Positions 44,697 to 54,280 are shown, counted from the first letter of the stretch. The stretch is 64,000 nucleotides of DNA from a bacterium (GCA_905221385.1 CAJNCV010000007.1:1-64000); one strand, 5' to 3'. Translations and numbers: made by a program. Notes: generated by a model from the letters alone, not told the origin.

Positions 44697-44737
44697 GAAA
44701 AACGAGCATTTTTTACGCAATAATGTTCGTTTTTTTA
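44697..44737 (+). terminator. Terminator after yhaM
   Basis: AAAAACGAGCATT pairs with AATGTTCGTTTTT (one G-T), then T residues. Confidence 0.85.
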
Positions 44738-44792
44738 TGTGAATATGGTATAATGGATAAAATATCAAAATTAAATGGAATGGTAAATAAAA

Positions 44793-45620
44793 ATGAAATT
44801 AAGAAGAAGTGATCGGATGGTTGTCATTTCCAACTATTTGATTAATAATCCATACAAACTAACAAGTCTCAACACCTTTGCAGAAAAGTACGAATCTGCC
44901 AAATCATCGATTTCAGAGGATATCGTGATTATCAAGCGTGCCTTTGAGGAAATCGAAATCGGTCATATTCAGACTGTGACTGGAGCAGGTGGTGGCGTTA
45001 TCTTTACACCATCAATCTCGAGTCATGAAGCCAAAGAAATGATCGCAGACTTGCGTGACAAACTTTCAGAAAGTGACCGTATCTTGCCGGGCGGCTATAT
45101 CTACCTGTCTGATCTGCTTAGTACGCCTGCCATTTTGAAAAATATTGGGCGCATCATTGCCAAGAGCTTTATGGACCAAAAAATCGATGCCGTTATGACA
45201 GTAGCAACAAAAGGTGTGCCACTCGCAAATGCAGTTGCCAATGTCCTCAATGTTCCATTTGTCATTGTGCGTCGTGACTTGAAAATTACCGAAGGTTCAA
45301 CGGTCAGCGTCAACTATGTTTCAGGTTCCAGTGGTGACCGCATTGAGAAAATGTTCCTTTCAAAACGCAGTCTCAAGGCAGGCAGTCGTGTCTTGATCGT
45401 GGATGACTTCTTGAAAGGCGGCGGAACTGTCAACGGGATGATTAGTCTCTTGCGTGAGTTTGATTCAGAGTTGGCTGGTGTCGCAGTCTTTGCAGACAAT
45501 GCCCAAGAAGAACGTGAAAAGCAGTTTGATTACAAGTCACTCTTGAAGGTTACCAATATTGATGTTAAGAACCAATCCATCAATGTCGAGATTGGAAATA
45601 TCTTTGACGAAGACAAATAA
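44793..45620 (+). CDS. purR: Purine operon regulator PurR
   Basis: A 275-residue PurR of the Gram-positive type: an N-terminal winged helix (RRSDRMVVISNYLINNPYKLTSLNTFAEKYESAKSSISED) and a C-terminal phosphoribosyltransferase-like domain. The PRPP-binding loop is VLIVDDFLKGGGTVNG. It binds PurBoxes and senses PRPP, acting as activator or repressor of purine genes. A weak PurBox-like site lies before the permease at 15460. A promoter (TGGTATAATGG) lies about 40 nt upstream. Confidence 0.95.
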   Translation: MKLRRSDRMVVISNYLINNPYKLTSLNTFAEKYESAKSSISEDIVIIKRAFEEIEIGHIQTVTGAGGGVIFTPSISSHEAKEMIADLRDKLSESDRILPGGYIYLSDLLSTPAILKNIGRIIAKSFMDQKIDAVMTVATKGVPLANAVANVLNVPFVIVRRDLKITEGSTVSVNYVSGSSGDRIEKMFLSKRSLKAGSRVLIVDDFLKGGGTVNGMISLLREFDSELAGVAVFADNAQEEREKQFDYKSLLKVTNIDVKNQSINVEIGNIFDEDK

Positions 45621-45631
45621 GAGATAGAACT

Positions 45632-45664
45632 AAAGGTTGGAACGATTGTCCCAGCCTTTCTTTG
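45632..45664 (+). terminator. Terminator after purR
   Basis: AAAGGTTGG pairs with CCAGCCTTT (one G-T) around a 10-nt loop, then CTTT. Confidence 0.7.
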
Positions 45665-45686
45665 CAAATAGAATAGAAGGAAGCTT

Positions 45687-46943
45687 ATGAAAATACCATT
45701 TATCAGCCGAGAAGATTTAGAAACGATTGTTTCCGAATTCCCAACACCCTTTCACTTGTATGATGAGAAGGGGATTCGTGAAAAAGCAAGAGCAGTCAAC
45801 CAGGCCTTTTCCTGGAACGAGGGATTTAAGGAATATTTTGCAGTCAAGGCCACCCCAACCCCAGCTATCTTGAAAATTCTCAAAGAGGAAGGTTGCGGTG
45901 TGGACTGTTCTAGTTATGTGGAGCTCTTGATGAGCCATAAACTGGATTTTCCCGGTTCTGAAATCATGTTCTCATCGAACAACACGCCAGACAAGGAATA
46001 TGCTTATGCGCGTGAATTGGGTGCGACCATTAACTTGGATGCCTTTGAAGACATTGAACATCTGGAGCGTGCAGCAGGCATTCCAGAAATCATTTCCTGT
46101 CGTTATAATCCAGGCGGAGTCTTTGAATTGGGAACAGACATCATGGACAATCCTGGGGAAGCCAAGTTTGGGATGACCAAGGACCAGCTTTTTGAAGCCT
46201 TTGTTGTTTTGAAAGAAAAAGGAGCTAAGACTTTTGGGATTCATTCCTTCCTAGCATCCAATACTGTCACCCATCTCTACTACCCAGAGTTGGCTCGTCA
46301 GCTTTTTGAATTGGCTGTTGAAATCAAGGAAAAACTGGGTATTTCACTAGACTTTATCAATCTTTCTGGTGGAATCGGAGTCAACTACCGTCCAGATCAG
46401 GAGCCAAATGACATTGCTGTAATTGGTGAGGGAGTTCGTAAGGTTTATGAGGAAGTCCTTACGCCAGCGGGTCTTGGTCAGGTTAAGATTTTCACAGAAT
46501 TAGGCCGTTTTATGTTGGCGTCTCATGGAGTTCTCGTCACAAAAGTCACTCATAAAAAGAAAACCTACCGTAACTATCTAGGTGTGGATGCATCAGCAGT
46601 CAACCTTATGCGCCCAGCCATGTATGGAGCCTACCACCATATCACCAATCTGACGCATCCGGATGGCCCTGTTGAGGTGGTAGATGTAGTCGGTTCACTC
46701 TGTGAAAACAATGATAAATTTGCCATTAATCGCGAACTGCCTCATACAGAAATCGGTGATTTACTGGTGATTCATGATACAGGTGCACATGGATTCTCCA
46801 TGGGTTACCAGTACAATGCCAAACTACGCTCGGCAGAAATCCTTTATACTGAAGAAGGGAAAGCCCGTCAAATCCGCCGTGCAGAGCGCCCTGAGGACTA
46901 TTTCGCAACCTTGTATGGTTTTGATTTTGAATCGGATCATTAA
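45687..46943 (+). CDS. lysA: Diaminopimelate decarboxylase
   Basis: A 418-residue fold-type III PLP enzyme for the last step of lysine synthesis. The PLP Lys is Lys54 in YFAVKATPTP; further motifs are GCGVDCSSYVEL, GIHSFLASN, NLSGGIGVNYRP, FTELGRFM and CENNDKFAINRELP with DTGAHGFSMG. Carboxynorspermidine decarboxylase (NspC) belongs to the same fold, but length and the C-terminal signature favour LysA. GAAGGAAGCTT precedes the ATG. Isolated from other lysine genes. Confidence 0.88.
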   Translation: MKIPFISREDLETIVSEFPTPFHLYDEKGIREKARAVNQAFSWNEGFKEYFAVKATPTPAILKILKEEGCGVDCSSYVELLMSHKLDFPGSEIMFSSNNTPDKEYAYARELGATINLDAFEDIEHLERAAGIPEIISCRYNPGGVFELGTDIMDNPGEAKFGMTKDQLFEAFVVLKEKGAKTFGIHSFLASNTVTHLYYPELARQLFELAVEIKEKLGISLDFINLSGGIGVNYRPDQEPNDIAVIGEGVRKVYEEVLTPAGLGQVKIFTELGRFMLASHGVLVTKVTHKKKTYRNYLGVDASAVNLMRPAMYGAYHHITNLTHPDGPVEVVDVVGSLCENNDKFAINRELPHTEIGDLLVIHDTGAHGFSMGYQYNAKLRSAEILYTEEGKARQIRRAERPEDYFATLYGFDFESDH

Positions 46944-47026
46944 AAGAAATTGAAAATGAAAGTGAAAAACAGATTGCTTTCTAAAAAATAGACAAAAAAA
47001 CCTTGTTTTTCACCTTACTCGTGATA

Positions 47027-47050
47027 TAATAAAACTATAAAACGGTTTCA
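47027..47050 (+). promoter_or_regulatory. pflA promoter and cre-like site
   Basis: TATAAT lies about 40 nt before the ATG, with TG extending it. Just downstream ATAAAACGGTTTCA (47037-47050) matches the cre consensus in 11 of 14 positions. It would place CcpA across the transcription start, fitting the sugar-dependent switch from mixed-acid to lactic fermentation. Confidence 0.5.
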
Positions 47051-47064
47051 AGGAAGGTGACGAT

Positions 47065-47859
47065 ATGTCTGAAGAAACAATTGACTATGGACAAGTGACA
47101 GGAATGGTGCATTCGACAGAGAGTTTTGGGGCAGTAGATGGTCCTGGAATTCGGTTTATTGTCTTTTTGCAGGGCTGTCAGATGCGTTGCCAGTACTGCC
47201 ATAACCCAGACACATGGGCTATGGAGACCAATAAATCACGCGAACGGACAGTAGACGATGTCTTGACAGAAGCCCTTCGTTATCGTGGTTTCTGGGGAGA
47301 CAAGGGAGGAATCACTGTCAGTGGAGGAGAGGCGCTCTTGCAGATTGATTTCTTGATTGCCTTTTTTACCAAGGCTAAGGAAAAAGGAATTCACTGTACC
47401 TTAGATACCTGTGCCCTTCCTTTCCGTAACACACCACGTTATCTCGAAAAGTTTAATAAACTCATGGCTGTGACAGATTTGGTTCTCTTGGACATCAAAG
47501 AAATCAACGAAGAGCAACACAAGATTGTCACCAGCCAAACCAATAAAAACATCTTGGCTTGTGCCCGGTACCTATCAGACATTGGAAAACCTGTTTGGAT
47601 TCGCCACGTATTGGTTCCAGGATTGACAGATAGAGATGAGGATTTGATTGAACTTGGTAAATTCGTCAAAACCCTCAAAAACGTTGACAAGTTTGAAATC
47701 CTACCTTATCACACTATGGGAGAATTCAAGTGGCGTGAACTTGGGATTCCCTATTCGCTTGAAGGGGTGAAGCCACCAACGGCAGACCGTGTCAAGAATG
47801 CCAAGGAATTGATGGATACAGAAAGCTATCAAGACTATATGAAACGTGTTCATGGATAA
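47065..47859 (+). CDS. pflA: Pyruvate formate-lyase activating enzyme
   Basis: A 264-residue radical SAM protein that installs the glycyl radical on pyruvate formate-lyase under anaerobic conditions. The iron-sulfur motif is GCQMRCQYCHNPD (CxxxCxxC), followed by GGITVSGGEALLQIDFL and IRHVLVPGLTD. AAGGAAGGTGACGAT precedes the ATG. The pfl structural gene is not in the window. Oxygen-sensitive fermentation, with adhP, is a theme here. Confidence 0.96.
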   Translation: MSEETIDYGQVTGMVHSTESFGAVDGPGIRFIVFLQGCQMRCQYCHNPDTWAMETNKSRERTVDDVLTEALRYRGFWGDKGGITVSGGEALLQIDFLIAFFTKAKEKGIHCTLDTCALPFRNTPRYLEKFNKLMAVTDLVLLDIKEINEEQHKIVTSQTNKNILACARYLSDIGKPVWIRHVLVPGLTDRDEDLIELGKFVKTLKNVDKFEILPYHTMGEFKWRELGIPYSLEGVKPPTADRVKNAKELMDTESYQDYMKRVHG

Positions 47860-47864
47860 AAAAG

Positions 47865-47890
47865 AAGCCCGATGGATATATCGGGCTTTT
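47865..47890 (+). terminator. Terminator after pflA
   Basis: AAGCCCGAT and ATCGGGCTT form a perfect 9-bp stem with a GGATAT loop, then TT. Confidence 0.88.
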
Positions 47891-47899
47891 GTGATGCAT

Positions 47900-47929
47900 A
47901 AAAAGCCTAGCCTTTCAGCTAAGCTTTTT
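47900..47929 (-). terminator. Terminator of yidC (minus strand)
   Basis: On the minus strand AAAAAGCTTAGC pairs with GCTAGGCTTTTT (one G-T), directly after the yidC stop. Confidence 0.85.
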
Positions 47930-47930
47930 C

Positions 47931-48869
47931 TTATTTTCTAGAATGTTGTTTACCAGCATTGCGTTTTTTATGTTTCTTATTAGTCATGATCGCAGTTGCT
48001 TGGTTTGGAGTGACATCTTTACGTCCGCCTCCAGTTGAAAATGAACTTGCTTTTGGTGGATTTTTGGCAAATTCTTCACGAACTTTTTTGCGAAGTTTTG
48101 GACGAACAACATAGTTAACGATGAACTGTTGGAGAATCATCATGAAACCACCGACAACCCAGTAAAGCGTCACACTGGCTGGTGCGAAGAAGGAGAAGAC
48201 GACAATCATGAGTGGACTCACGTAAATCATTCTTTTTAGTTGATCTCTTTGCATCTCGTCTTCTACTCCATGAAGTGAAAGGAGTGATTGGAGATAGTAG
48301 AGGATACCAGCGAAAGCGACAAGGAGCAGACTTGGTGAACCAAGATCGATACCCAAGAAGGTAGAGCTAGCTACTCCATCAGTGTATTGGGCTGCAAAGT
48401 AGATAGCAGAGAAGAAAGGCATTTGAATGAGGATAGGGAAACATCCTACACCACCGAACATGCTGATGCCGTGTTCTTTCTGAGCTGCAAAGAGAGCTTG
48501 TTGTGCTTCTAGCTTTTCTTCTTGAGTTGTTGCCTCTTTGAGACGTGTTTGGTGTGGTTTAAGGACGTGTTTGAGGGCATTCATCTTTTCAGAGTGAAGT
48601 GTTGCCTTCCATGATTGGTAGATACCAAGTGGCAAGATAATCAAGCGCACGATTATGGTTACGATAATGATAGCCACACCAAAGCCTAGACCTTTATCAG
48701 TAGCGAAGTACTTGATAGCCTCAGCCATAGGTGCTCCGATGGTATTCCAAATCAATCCTGTGGGTTGTCCTGTTGCTTTGTCTACTTGGACACAGCCTGA
48801 CAAGACGAGTAGCATAGCCACTCCCATAGCAGAGAGGGCAAAACGTTTAATAGATTTCAATGTTTTCAT
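47931..48869 (-). CDS. yidC: Membrane protein insertase YidC (YidC2 type)
   Basis: A 312-residue lipoprotein insertase that helps place membrane proteins. The signal peptide with lipobox LSGC gives lipidated Cys26. Five membrane segments follow, with FGVAIIIVTIIVRLIILPLGIYQSW (conserved Arg in the groove), FPILIQMPFFSAIYFA and SPLMIVVFSFFAPASVTLYWVVGGFMMILQQ. The long basic tail (TNKKHKKRNAGKQHSRK) is a mark of YidC2, which binds ribosomes. GAAGGA lies right before the ATG and TATAAT about 13 nt upstream, so the leader is very short. Confidence 0.92.
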   Translation of the reverse strand: MKTLKSIKRFALSAMGVAMLLVLSGCVQVDKATGQPTGLIWNTIGAPMAEAIKYFATDKGLGFGVAIIIVTIIVRLIILPLGIYQSWKATLHSEKMNALKHVLKPHQTRLKEATTQEEKLEAQQALFAAQKEHGISMFGGVGCFPILIQMPFFSAIYFAAQYTDGVASSTFLGIDLGSPSLLLVAFAGILYYLQSLLSLHGVEDEMQRDQLKRMIYVSPLMIVVFSFFAPASVTLYWVVGGFMMILQQFIVNYVVRPKLRKKVREEFAKNPPKASSFSTGGGRKDVTPNQATAIMTNKKHKKRNAGKQHSRK

Positions 48870-48937
48870 TCCTTCTTTAAAAATTATACCTTTCTATTCT
48901 ACTGTTTTTTTGTAAAATATACAATAGTTCTGGAGAC

Positions 48938-49216
48938 CTAATTTGCGACTTTGAAGTCCGAATAGGATGAAAAGTTGCTCATTTGTACATCTAGATAGGT
49001 AACTTTTGAGAAAGGTGTCGGACCTTTTCGGATTTCTTGGATAAATTTTGCCATAGTGGCAGAGGACTCTGCCTGAGCAAGAATTTCCACTGTGCCATCG
49101 TCATTATTCCAAACACGACCAGTGATGCCACCGATTTCAAGCGCTAGAGTATAAACGCCCCAACGAAAACCAACACCCTGCACCCTGCCTTGGGCAATCA
49201 TTCTAACCTTTTGCAT
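48938..49216 (-). CDS. acyP: Acylphosphatase
   Basis: A 92-residue enzyme that hydrolyses acyl phosphates. The catalytic Arg lies in GRVQGVGFRWGVY and the catalytic Asn in GRVWNNDDGTVEI, both intact. AAAGGGG precedes the ATG on the minus strand. It is divergent from the trmH-type gene, a pair often seen together in Firmicutes (yidC-acyP/trmH). Confidence 0.93.
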   Translation of the reverse strand: MQKVRMIAQGRVQGVGFRWGVYTLALEIGGITGRVWNNDDGTVEILAQAESSATMAKFIQEIRKGPTPFSKVTYLDVQMSNFSSYSDFKVAN

Positions 49217-49237
49217 ACCAAACCCCTTTGATTGTGT

Positions 49238-49243
49238 TATAAT
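49238..49243 (+). promoter_or_regulatory. -10 box giving a leaderless methyltransferase mRNA
   Basis: TATAAT ends six bases before ATG 49250. The open frame extends to 49232, but that start would lie at or before the promoter. The leaderless start is therefore favoured. Confidence 0.7.
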
Positions 49244-49249
49244 ATTTCT

Positions 49250-49990
49250 ATGACTATTATAACCTCAAAAGCCAATTCTGTGGTAAAAAATGCCAAGAAA
49301 TTGCATCAAAAAAAATATCGAAAGTCTGCTTATTTGATTGAAGGCTGGCACTTATTCGAAGAAGCTGTTCAAGCTGGAGTGACGATTGAGAAGATTTTTG
49401 CCCTAGAGAGCTATAAGGAACAGTTAGCCGCTTTTTCGCAAACAGTCTGGGTTTCAGAGGAGATTTTGCGGGACTTAGCAGATACGCAAACCCCTCAAGG
49501 CATTGTCGCAGTTATTCAAAAAGAAGAAATGGGACTGCCTGATCTCCGTCAGGGTAAGTTTCTATTTTTAGAAGATGTTCAAGATCCTGGTAATGTTGGC
49601 ACCATGATTCGGACGGCGGATGCTGCAGGTTTTACAGGGGTCATTATTTCAGACAAGTCAGCAGATATATACAGTCTCAAGACCCTGCGTTCCATGCAAG
49701 GAAGTCATTTTCACTTGCCCATCTATCGTATGCCTCTTGCCACCTTTGTAGAAGGGGCTAAAAAGAGTGACTTGCCCATTCTGGCAACGACCTTATCTAA
49801 AGAATCCAAGGATTATCGTGAGCTTTCTCCCCTAGAGAACTTTGTTTTAGTCATGGGAAATGAAGGACAGGGGATTAGTCCAATCATGGCTAAGAGTGCT
49901 GATCAGCTGGTTCATATTGGCATGAAAGGCCGAGCAGAGAGTCTCAATGTTGCCATTGCGGCAGGTATTTTGATGTTTTATTTCAGCTAA
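49250..49990 (+). CDS. TrmH/SpoU family RNA 2'-O-methyltransferase
   Basis: A 246-residue SPOUT methyltransferase acting on rRNA or tRNA. The N-terminal substrate-binding domain (SKANSVVKNAKKLHQKKYRKSAYLIEGWHLFEEA) precedes the knotted domain with LFLEDVQDPGNVGTMIRTADAAGFTGVI, LVMGNEGQGIS and IGMKGRAESLNVAIAAGILMF. It has no Shine-Dalgarno sequence: ATG 49250 directly follows a -10 box. The specific nucleotide modified is not clear; the 23S Gm2251 (RlmB) type is one option. Confidence 0.9.
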   Translation: MTIITSKANSVVKNAKKLHQKKYRKSAYLIEGWHLFEEAVQAGVTIEKIFALESYKEQLAAFSQTVWVSEEILRDLADTQTPQGIVAVIQKEEMGLPDLRQGKFLFLEDVQDPGNVGTMIRTADAAGFTGVIISDKSADIYSLKTLRSMQGSHFHLPIYRMPLATFVEGAKKSDLPILATTLSKESKDYRELSPLENFVLVMGNEGQGISPIMAKSADQLVHIGMKGRAESLNVAIAAGILMFYFS

Positions 49991-50045
49991 TTTATAAAAT
50001 CTTTGTTATAATCAAAACATATTTATAGAGAAAAGGAGAATCAGA

Positions 50046-50729
50046 ATGAATCAAACAATTATTCAAGAACGTTCAGGTCTCAATCAATTTTACGCTAAGG
50101 TTTATGCCTTTGTGGGACTTGGGATTGGTCTATCAGCTCTCGTGTCAGCTTTGATGTTGACAGTCTTTCAGACTCAATTGGTCTACTTTTTAATGCATGG
50201 CCGTCTCTGGCTAATGATTGCAACTTTTGCAGAACTTGGTCTGGTCTTTGTTGCGAGTAGCATGGCTACTAAAAACAGTCCAGCAGCTCTCCCAGTATTT
50301 TTAATTTATTCTGTTTTAAATGGCTTCACACTTAGCTTTGTCGTAGCCTTCTATACACCTGGGACCGTCTTATCAGCCTTTGTATCCAGCGCCCTTCTCT
50401 TCTTTGTCATGGCAGCAATCGGAATTTTCACTAAGAAAGATTTGAGTGGAATGGGACGTGCTCTGATGGCTGCGCTTGTTGGCCTCATCATTGCCATGAT
50501 TGTGAATATTTTCTTAGCTAGTGGTTTCTTTGACTACATGATTAGTATTGCCATGGTCTTGGTTTTCTCAGGTTTGATTGCTTGGGATAACCAAAAGATT
50601 CGCTATGTTTATGAGCAGTCAAGAGGGCAAGTAGCGACAGGTTGGGTCATCTCAATGGCGCTCAGCATCTACCTAGACTTTATCAACCTCTTCCTTAGCA
50701 TTTTACGAATCTTTGGTCGAAACGATTAA
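50046..50729 (+). CDS. Bax inhibitor-1 / YccA-YbhL family membrane protein
   Basis: A 227-residue protein with seven predicted membrane helices. The start (LNQFYAKVYAFVGLGIGLSALVSALML) and end (SGLIAWDNQKIRYVYEQ, SMALSIYLDFINLFLSILRIFG) are typical of BI-1 homologues. Some members leak Ca2+ in a pH-dependent way; the role in streptococci is not known. AAAGGAGAATCAG precedes the ATG. It may be co-transcribed with the upstream methyltransferase, 55 nt away. Confidence 0.92.
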   Translation: MNQTIIQERSGLNQFYAKVYAFVGLGIGLSALVSALMLTVFQTQLVYFLMHGRLWLMIATFAELGLVFVASSMATKNSPAALPVFLIYSVLNGFTLSFVVAFYTPGTVLSAFVSSALLFFVMAAIGIFTKKDLSGMGRALMAALVGLIIAMIVNIFLASGFFDYMISIAMVLVFSGLIAWDNQKIRYVYEQSRGQVATGWVISMALSIYLDFINLFLSILRIFGRND

Positions 50730-50739
50730 TGAATGACAG

Positions 50740-50769
50740 AGTCAGTGTTCAAAAGAGCACTGACTTTTT
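50740..50769 (+). terminator. Terminator after the BI-1 gene
   Basis: AGTCAGTGTTC and GAGCACTGACT form an 11-bp stem (one G-T) around AAAA, then TTTTT. Confidence 0.9.
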
Positions 50770-50837
50770 CTTATTTACTCTTTCCTTTTCTTGAAAATAG
50801 GTGTATAATGCTTTTAATTAATTTTTTAGGAGTAGTT

Positions 50838-51830
50838 ATGAAGAAAAGCTTTATTCATCAGCAAGAAGAAATTTCTTTTGTTAAAAACACCTTTACCCAG
50901 TATTTGAAAGATAAACTAGAAGTCGTGGAAGTTCAGGGGCCTATCTTGAGCAAGGTCGGCGATGGGATGCAGGACAACCTGTCCGGTGTCGAACATCCAG
51001 TATCTGTCAAGGTTTTGCAGATTCCAGATGAAACCTATGAAGTCGTTCACTCACTTGCCAAATGGAAACGCCACACCTTGGCTCGTTTTGGTTTCGGTGA
51101 AGGTGAGGGTCTGTTTGTTCACATGAAGGCTCTTCGTCCAGACGAAGATTCGCTGGATGCAACCCACTCTGTTTATGTGGACCAGTGGGACTGGGAGAAG
51201 GTGATTCCAAATGGTCAACGCAATATTGCCTATCTCAAGGAAACTGTTGAGAAGATTTATAAGGCTATTCGTCTAACAGAGCTAGCAGTAGAAGCTCGTT
51301 ATGATATCGAATCTGTCTTGCCAAAACAAATCACCTTTATCCATACGGAAGAGTTGGTGGAACGCTACCCAGATCTAACACCAAAAGAACGTGAAAATGC
51401 AATCTGTAAAGAATTTGGTGCAGTCTTCTTGATCGGTATTGGTGGCGAGTTGCCTGACGGGAAACCTCATGACGGTCGTGCCCCTGACTATGATGACTGG
51501 ACAACAGAGTCTGAGAATGGCTACAAGGGACTGAATGGTGATATTCTAGTTTGGAACGAATCTCTTGGTTGTGCCTTTGAACTTTCTTCTATGGGGATTC
51601 GGGTAGATGAGGATACACTTCGTCGCCAAGTGGCTCTTACAGGAGACGAAGATCGTCTTGAGCTGGAATGGCATAAAGCTTTGCTTAATGGCCTTTTCCC
51701 ATTGACTATCGGTGGGGGAATCGGACAGTCTCGGATGGCCATGTTCCTTCTTCGTAAGAAACACATTGGAGAGGTTCAGACCAGTGTCTGGCCTCAAGAA
51801 GTCCGCGATACGTACGAAAATATTTTGTAG
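50838..51830 (+). CDS. asnA: Aspartate-ammonia ligase (asparagine synthetase A)
   Basis: A 330-residue class II tRNA-synthetase-like enzyme making Asn from Asp, ammonia and ATP. Motifs: [61 protein letters not shown] and [14 protein letters not shown]. The frame is open from 50733, but AGGAGTAGTT precedes ATG 50838 and TATAAT lies about 33 nt upstream. The length is exactly that of AsnA. It forms a metabolic pair with ansA. Confidence 0.97.
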   Translation: MKKSFIHQQEEISFVKNTFTQYLKDKLEVVEVQGPILSKVGDGMQDNLSGVEHPVSVKVLQIPDETYEVVHSLAKWKRHTLARFGFGEGEGLFVHMKALRPDEDSLDATHSVYVDQWDWEKVIPNGQRNIAYLKETVEKIYKAIRLTELAVEARYDIESVLPKQITFIHTEELVERYPDLTPKERENAICKEFGAVFLIGIGGELPDGKPHDGRAPDYDDWTTESENGYKGLNGDILVWNESLGCAFELSSMGIRVDEDTLRRQVALTGDEDRLELEWHKALLNGLFPLTIGGGIGQSRMAMFLLRKKHIGEVQTSVWPQEVRDTYENIL

Positions 51831-51832
51831 AG

Positions 51833-51860
51833 AATCGAACCGAAAGGTTCGGTTTTCTTT
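51833..51860 (+). terminator. Terminator after asnA
   Basis: AATCGAACC and GGTTCGGTT pair (one G-T) around a GAAA tetraloop, then a T-rich run. It lies 3 nt after the stop. Confidence 0.85.
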
Positions 51861-51894
51861 CTCTTTTTGCCTATAATTTGGTATAATAAACGGT

Positions 51895-52434
51895 ATGAAA
51901 ATCGTATCAGGAATCTACGGAGGGCGTCCCCTCAAGACGCTAGAAGGCAAGACGACGAGGCCGACATCAGATAAGGTGCGTGGAGCTATCTTTAACATGA
52001 TAGGTCCCTATTTTGAGGGTGGTCGTGTCTTGGATCTCTATGCAGGCAGTGGTGGTTTATCCATTGAGGCAGTATCGCGTGGTATGTCCTATGCTGTCTT
52101 AGTGGAACGGGATCGAAAGGCACAAGCTATCGTCGCTGAAAATATCCAAATGACCAAGGAAGTTTCCAAATTTCAGCTCTTAAAGATGGAGGCTGAACGG
52201 GTCTTGGAGCAAGTGACAGGTCCCTTTGATCTGGTCTTTTTAGACCCTCCATACGCAAAAGAACAAATTGTTGCAGATATCGAAAAAATGGCAGAAAGAA
52301 ACCTTTTCTCCGAAGAGATCATGGTTGTCTGCGAAACCGATAAGTCTGTAGAACTTCCAGAGGAAATCGCCTGCTTAGGCATCTGGAAGGAAAAAATATA
52401 TGGGATTAGTAAGGTGACAGTCTATGTCAGATAA
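51895..52434 (+). CDS. rsmD: 16S rRNA m2G966 methyltransferase RsmD
   Basis: A 179-residue SAM-dependent methyltransferase for G966 of 16S rRNA. Motifs: [55 protein letters not shown] and [12 protein letters not shown] (catalytic DPPY). TGGTATAAT ends seven bases before the ATG, so it is probably leaderless. It overlaps coaD by 11 nt; rsmD-coaD is a nearly universal pair. Confidence 0.96.
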   Translation: MKIVSGIYGGRPLKTLEGKTTRPTSDKVRGAIFNMIGPYFEGGRVLDLYAGSGGLSIEAVSRGMSYAVLVERDRKAQAIVAENIQMTKEVSKFQLLKMEAERVLEQVTGPFDLVFLDPPYAKEQIVADIEKMAERNLFSEEIMVVCETDKSVELPEEIACLGIWKEKIYGISKVTVYVR

Positions 52435-52912
52435 AATTGGATTATTTACAGGATCATTTGATCCGATGACAAATGGACATCTGGATATCATTGAACGTGC
52501 CAGCAAACTCTTTGATAAGCTCTATGTCGGGGTGTTCTACAATCCCCACAAACAAGGTTTTCTGCCTGTTGAAAATCGCAAACGAGCAGTCGAAAAAGCT
52601 GTGGCGCATTTAGATAATGTAGAGGTGCTGGCTTCTCATGACAAACTAGTCGTCGATGTTGCAAGAAGACTGGGGGCTAAAACCCTTGTCCGTGGCTTGC
52701 GAAATGCCACCGATTTGCAATACGAGTCTAGTTTTGATTACTACAATCATCAACTGGCTCCAGAAATCGAAACCATTTATCTATATAGTCGCTCGGAGCA
52801 TCTTTATATTAGCTCTTCGGCCGTGAGAGAACTTCTGAAGTTTGGTCAGGAGATTCAGCAATATGTCCCAAACAGTGTTGTGGAGGAATTAGAACATGAA
52901 GAAAAAAACTAG
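52424..52912 (+). CDS. coaD: Phosphopantetheine adenylyltransferase
   Basis: A 162-residue nucleotidyltransferase for the fourth step of coenzyme A synthesis. Motifs: [22 protein letters not shown] (T/HxGH type), [14 protein letters not shown], and the C-terminal [14 protein letters not shown], matching ISSTxxR. It starts inside rsmD and ends inside sepM (17-nt overlap), giving a tight three-gene transcript. Confidence 0.97.
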   Translation: MSDKIGLFTGSFDPMTNGHLDIIERASKLFDKLYVGVFYNPHKQGFLPVENRKRAVEKAVAHLDNVEVLASHDKLVVDVARRLGAKTLVRGLRNATDLQYESSFDYYNHQLAPEIETIYLYSRSEHLYISSSAVRELLKFGQEIQQYVPNSVVEELEHEEKN

Positions 52913-53933
52913 ATGGCCCTTATATGTCATCCTAGCACTAGTATTGACTTTTTTAGCCTTTGTAGTACCTTTACCATACTACATAGAAGTTCCAGGTGGA
53001 GCGGAAGATATTCGTCGAGTTTTGAAAGTCAATGAAACAGAAGATACAGAAGCAGGAGCTTACCAGTTTGTAACAGTCGGTATTCGACACGCAACCCTGT
53101 CGCATCTTGTCTATGCTTGGTTAACACCTTTCACGGATATTAGAAGTGCCAAGGAGACTACGGGTGGTTCTACGGATGCGGAGTTTATGCGGATCAATCA
53201 GTTCTACATGCAAACATCCCAAAATATGGCCAAGTATCAGGGGTTGAAGACGGCTGGTAAGGATATCGAACTCAAGTATCTGGGAGTTTATGTCTTGACC
53301 GTGACGGACAATTCAACTTTTAAGGGTATTCTGAACATTGCAGATACAGTGACAGCTGTTAATGACAAAACGTTTGACAGTTCAAAAGACTTGGTCGACT
53401 ATGTTAATTCTCAACAATTAGGAGATACGGTCAAGGTAACCTATGAAGAAGACGGAAAAGTCAAGTCTGCTGAAGGTAAAATTATCACTCTCGAAAACGG
53501 AAAAAACGGGATTGGGATTGGTCTAATTGACCGTACGGAAGTGACCAGTGATGTTCCGATTCGTTTTTCAACAGCTGGTATCGGCGGGCCAAGTGCTGGT
53601 CTCATGTTTAGTCTCGCTATCTACACCCAGATAGCCGATCCAGGTCTTCGTAATAGTCGCGTCGTTGCGGGAACGGGAACTATTGATCGTGATGGAAATG
53701 TTGGCGATATTGGTGGAATTGACAAAAAAGTGGTTGCAGCCTCTCGTCAGGGAGCCAACATCTTTTTTGCTCCTGACAATCCAGTCACCGAGGAAGCAAA
53801 AAAAGCAGATCCCAATGCGAAAAGTAACTATGAAACAGCCCTAGAAGCTGCTAAAACGATCAAAACAGAGATGAAAATCGTTCCCGTTAAGACTTTGCAG
53901 GATGCAATTGATTACCTTAAAAACAATCCCTAA
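52896..53933 (+). CDS. sepM: PDZ / Lon-like S16 protease SepM
   Basis: A 345-residue membrane-anchored protease. An N-terminal helix (about 5-25), a PDZ domain (about 120-200; [32 protein letters not shown]) and an S16 Lon-type catalytic domain with the Ser in [16 protein letters not shown] and the Lys in [15 protein letters not shown] follow in order. In S. mutans SepM trims the competence-stimulating peptide outside the cell. In mitis-group species ComC is the pheromone and the substrate may differ. Confidence 0.92.
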   Translation: MKKKTRWPLYVILALVLTFLAFVVPLPYYIEVPGGAEDIRRVLKVNETEDTEAGAYQFVTVGIRHATLSHLVYAWLTPFTDIRSAKETTGGSTDAEFMRINQFYMQTSQNMAKYQGLKTAGKDIELKYLGVYVLTVTDNSTFKGILNIADTVTAVNDKTFDSSKDLVDYVNSQQLGDTVKVTYEEDGKVKSAEGKIITLENGKNGIGIGLIDRTEVTSDVPIRFSTAGIGGPSAGLMFSLAIYTQIADPGLRNSRVVAGTGTIDRDGNVGDIGGIDKKVVAASRQGANIFFAPDNPVTEEAKKADPNAKSNYETALEAAKTIKTEMKIVPVKTLQDAIDYLKNNP

Positions 53934-53973
53934 TTCGTAGAAAAATTGAAAACTAGCGCGCAAGCGGATAAGA

Positions 53974-53982
53974 TGGTATAAT
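53974..53982 (+). promoter_or_regulatory. Extended -10 promoter, leaderless
   Basis: TGGTATAAT lies six bases before the ATG at 53989. Confidence 0.7.
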
Positions 53983-53988
53983 AGTCAA

Positions 53989-54219
53989 ATGGTTCAATTA
54001 TTATTCACTCTAAGTAGTCATATACTCTTTATTTATTTGAGTTTTTACCTTTTGAAAGATCTTGTGAGATGGGAAAAGGTTTTAAAAGTGACCGCTACAA
54101 ACACAAAAAAAGTTCGTTTGTTGGTAGGCTTCTTTAGTATTGTGATGGGCTACATCTTGAGTTCATTCTTTATCAGTTTATACCAACTGTGGCAAGAAGC
54201 GCTTAGAGGACTATTATAA
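53989..54219 (+). CDS. DUF1146 family small membrane protein
   Basis: A 76-residue protein with two membrane helices (about 6-24 and 40-65) joined by a basic loop (LVRWEKVLKVTATNTKKVRLL). This fits DUF1146 (YwzB-like), which in Firmicutes normally lies directly before murA. Here an acyltransferase has come between. It is expressed leaderless from the promoter at 53974. Function unknown. Confidence 0.8.
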   Translation: MVQLLFTLSSHILFIYLSFYLLKDLVRWEKVLKVTATNTKKVRLLVGFFSIVMGYILSSFFISLYQLWQEALRGLL

Positions 54220-54280
54220 TTTGCGTGTTTAAGAAATTGCTTTCAAGATATTATTAAACTTATAGGGAGAGATAGAATTC

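Noticed and set aside
49232..49249. Upstream start for the TrmH-type gene
   Set aside because: It would lie within the -10 region; the ATG at 49250 matches the family start.
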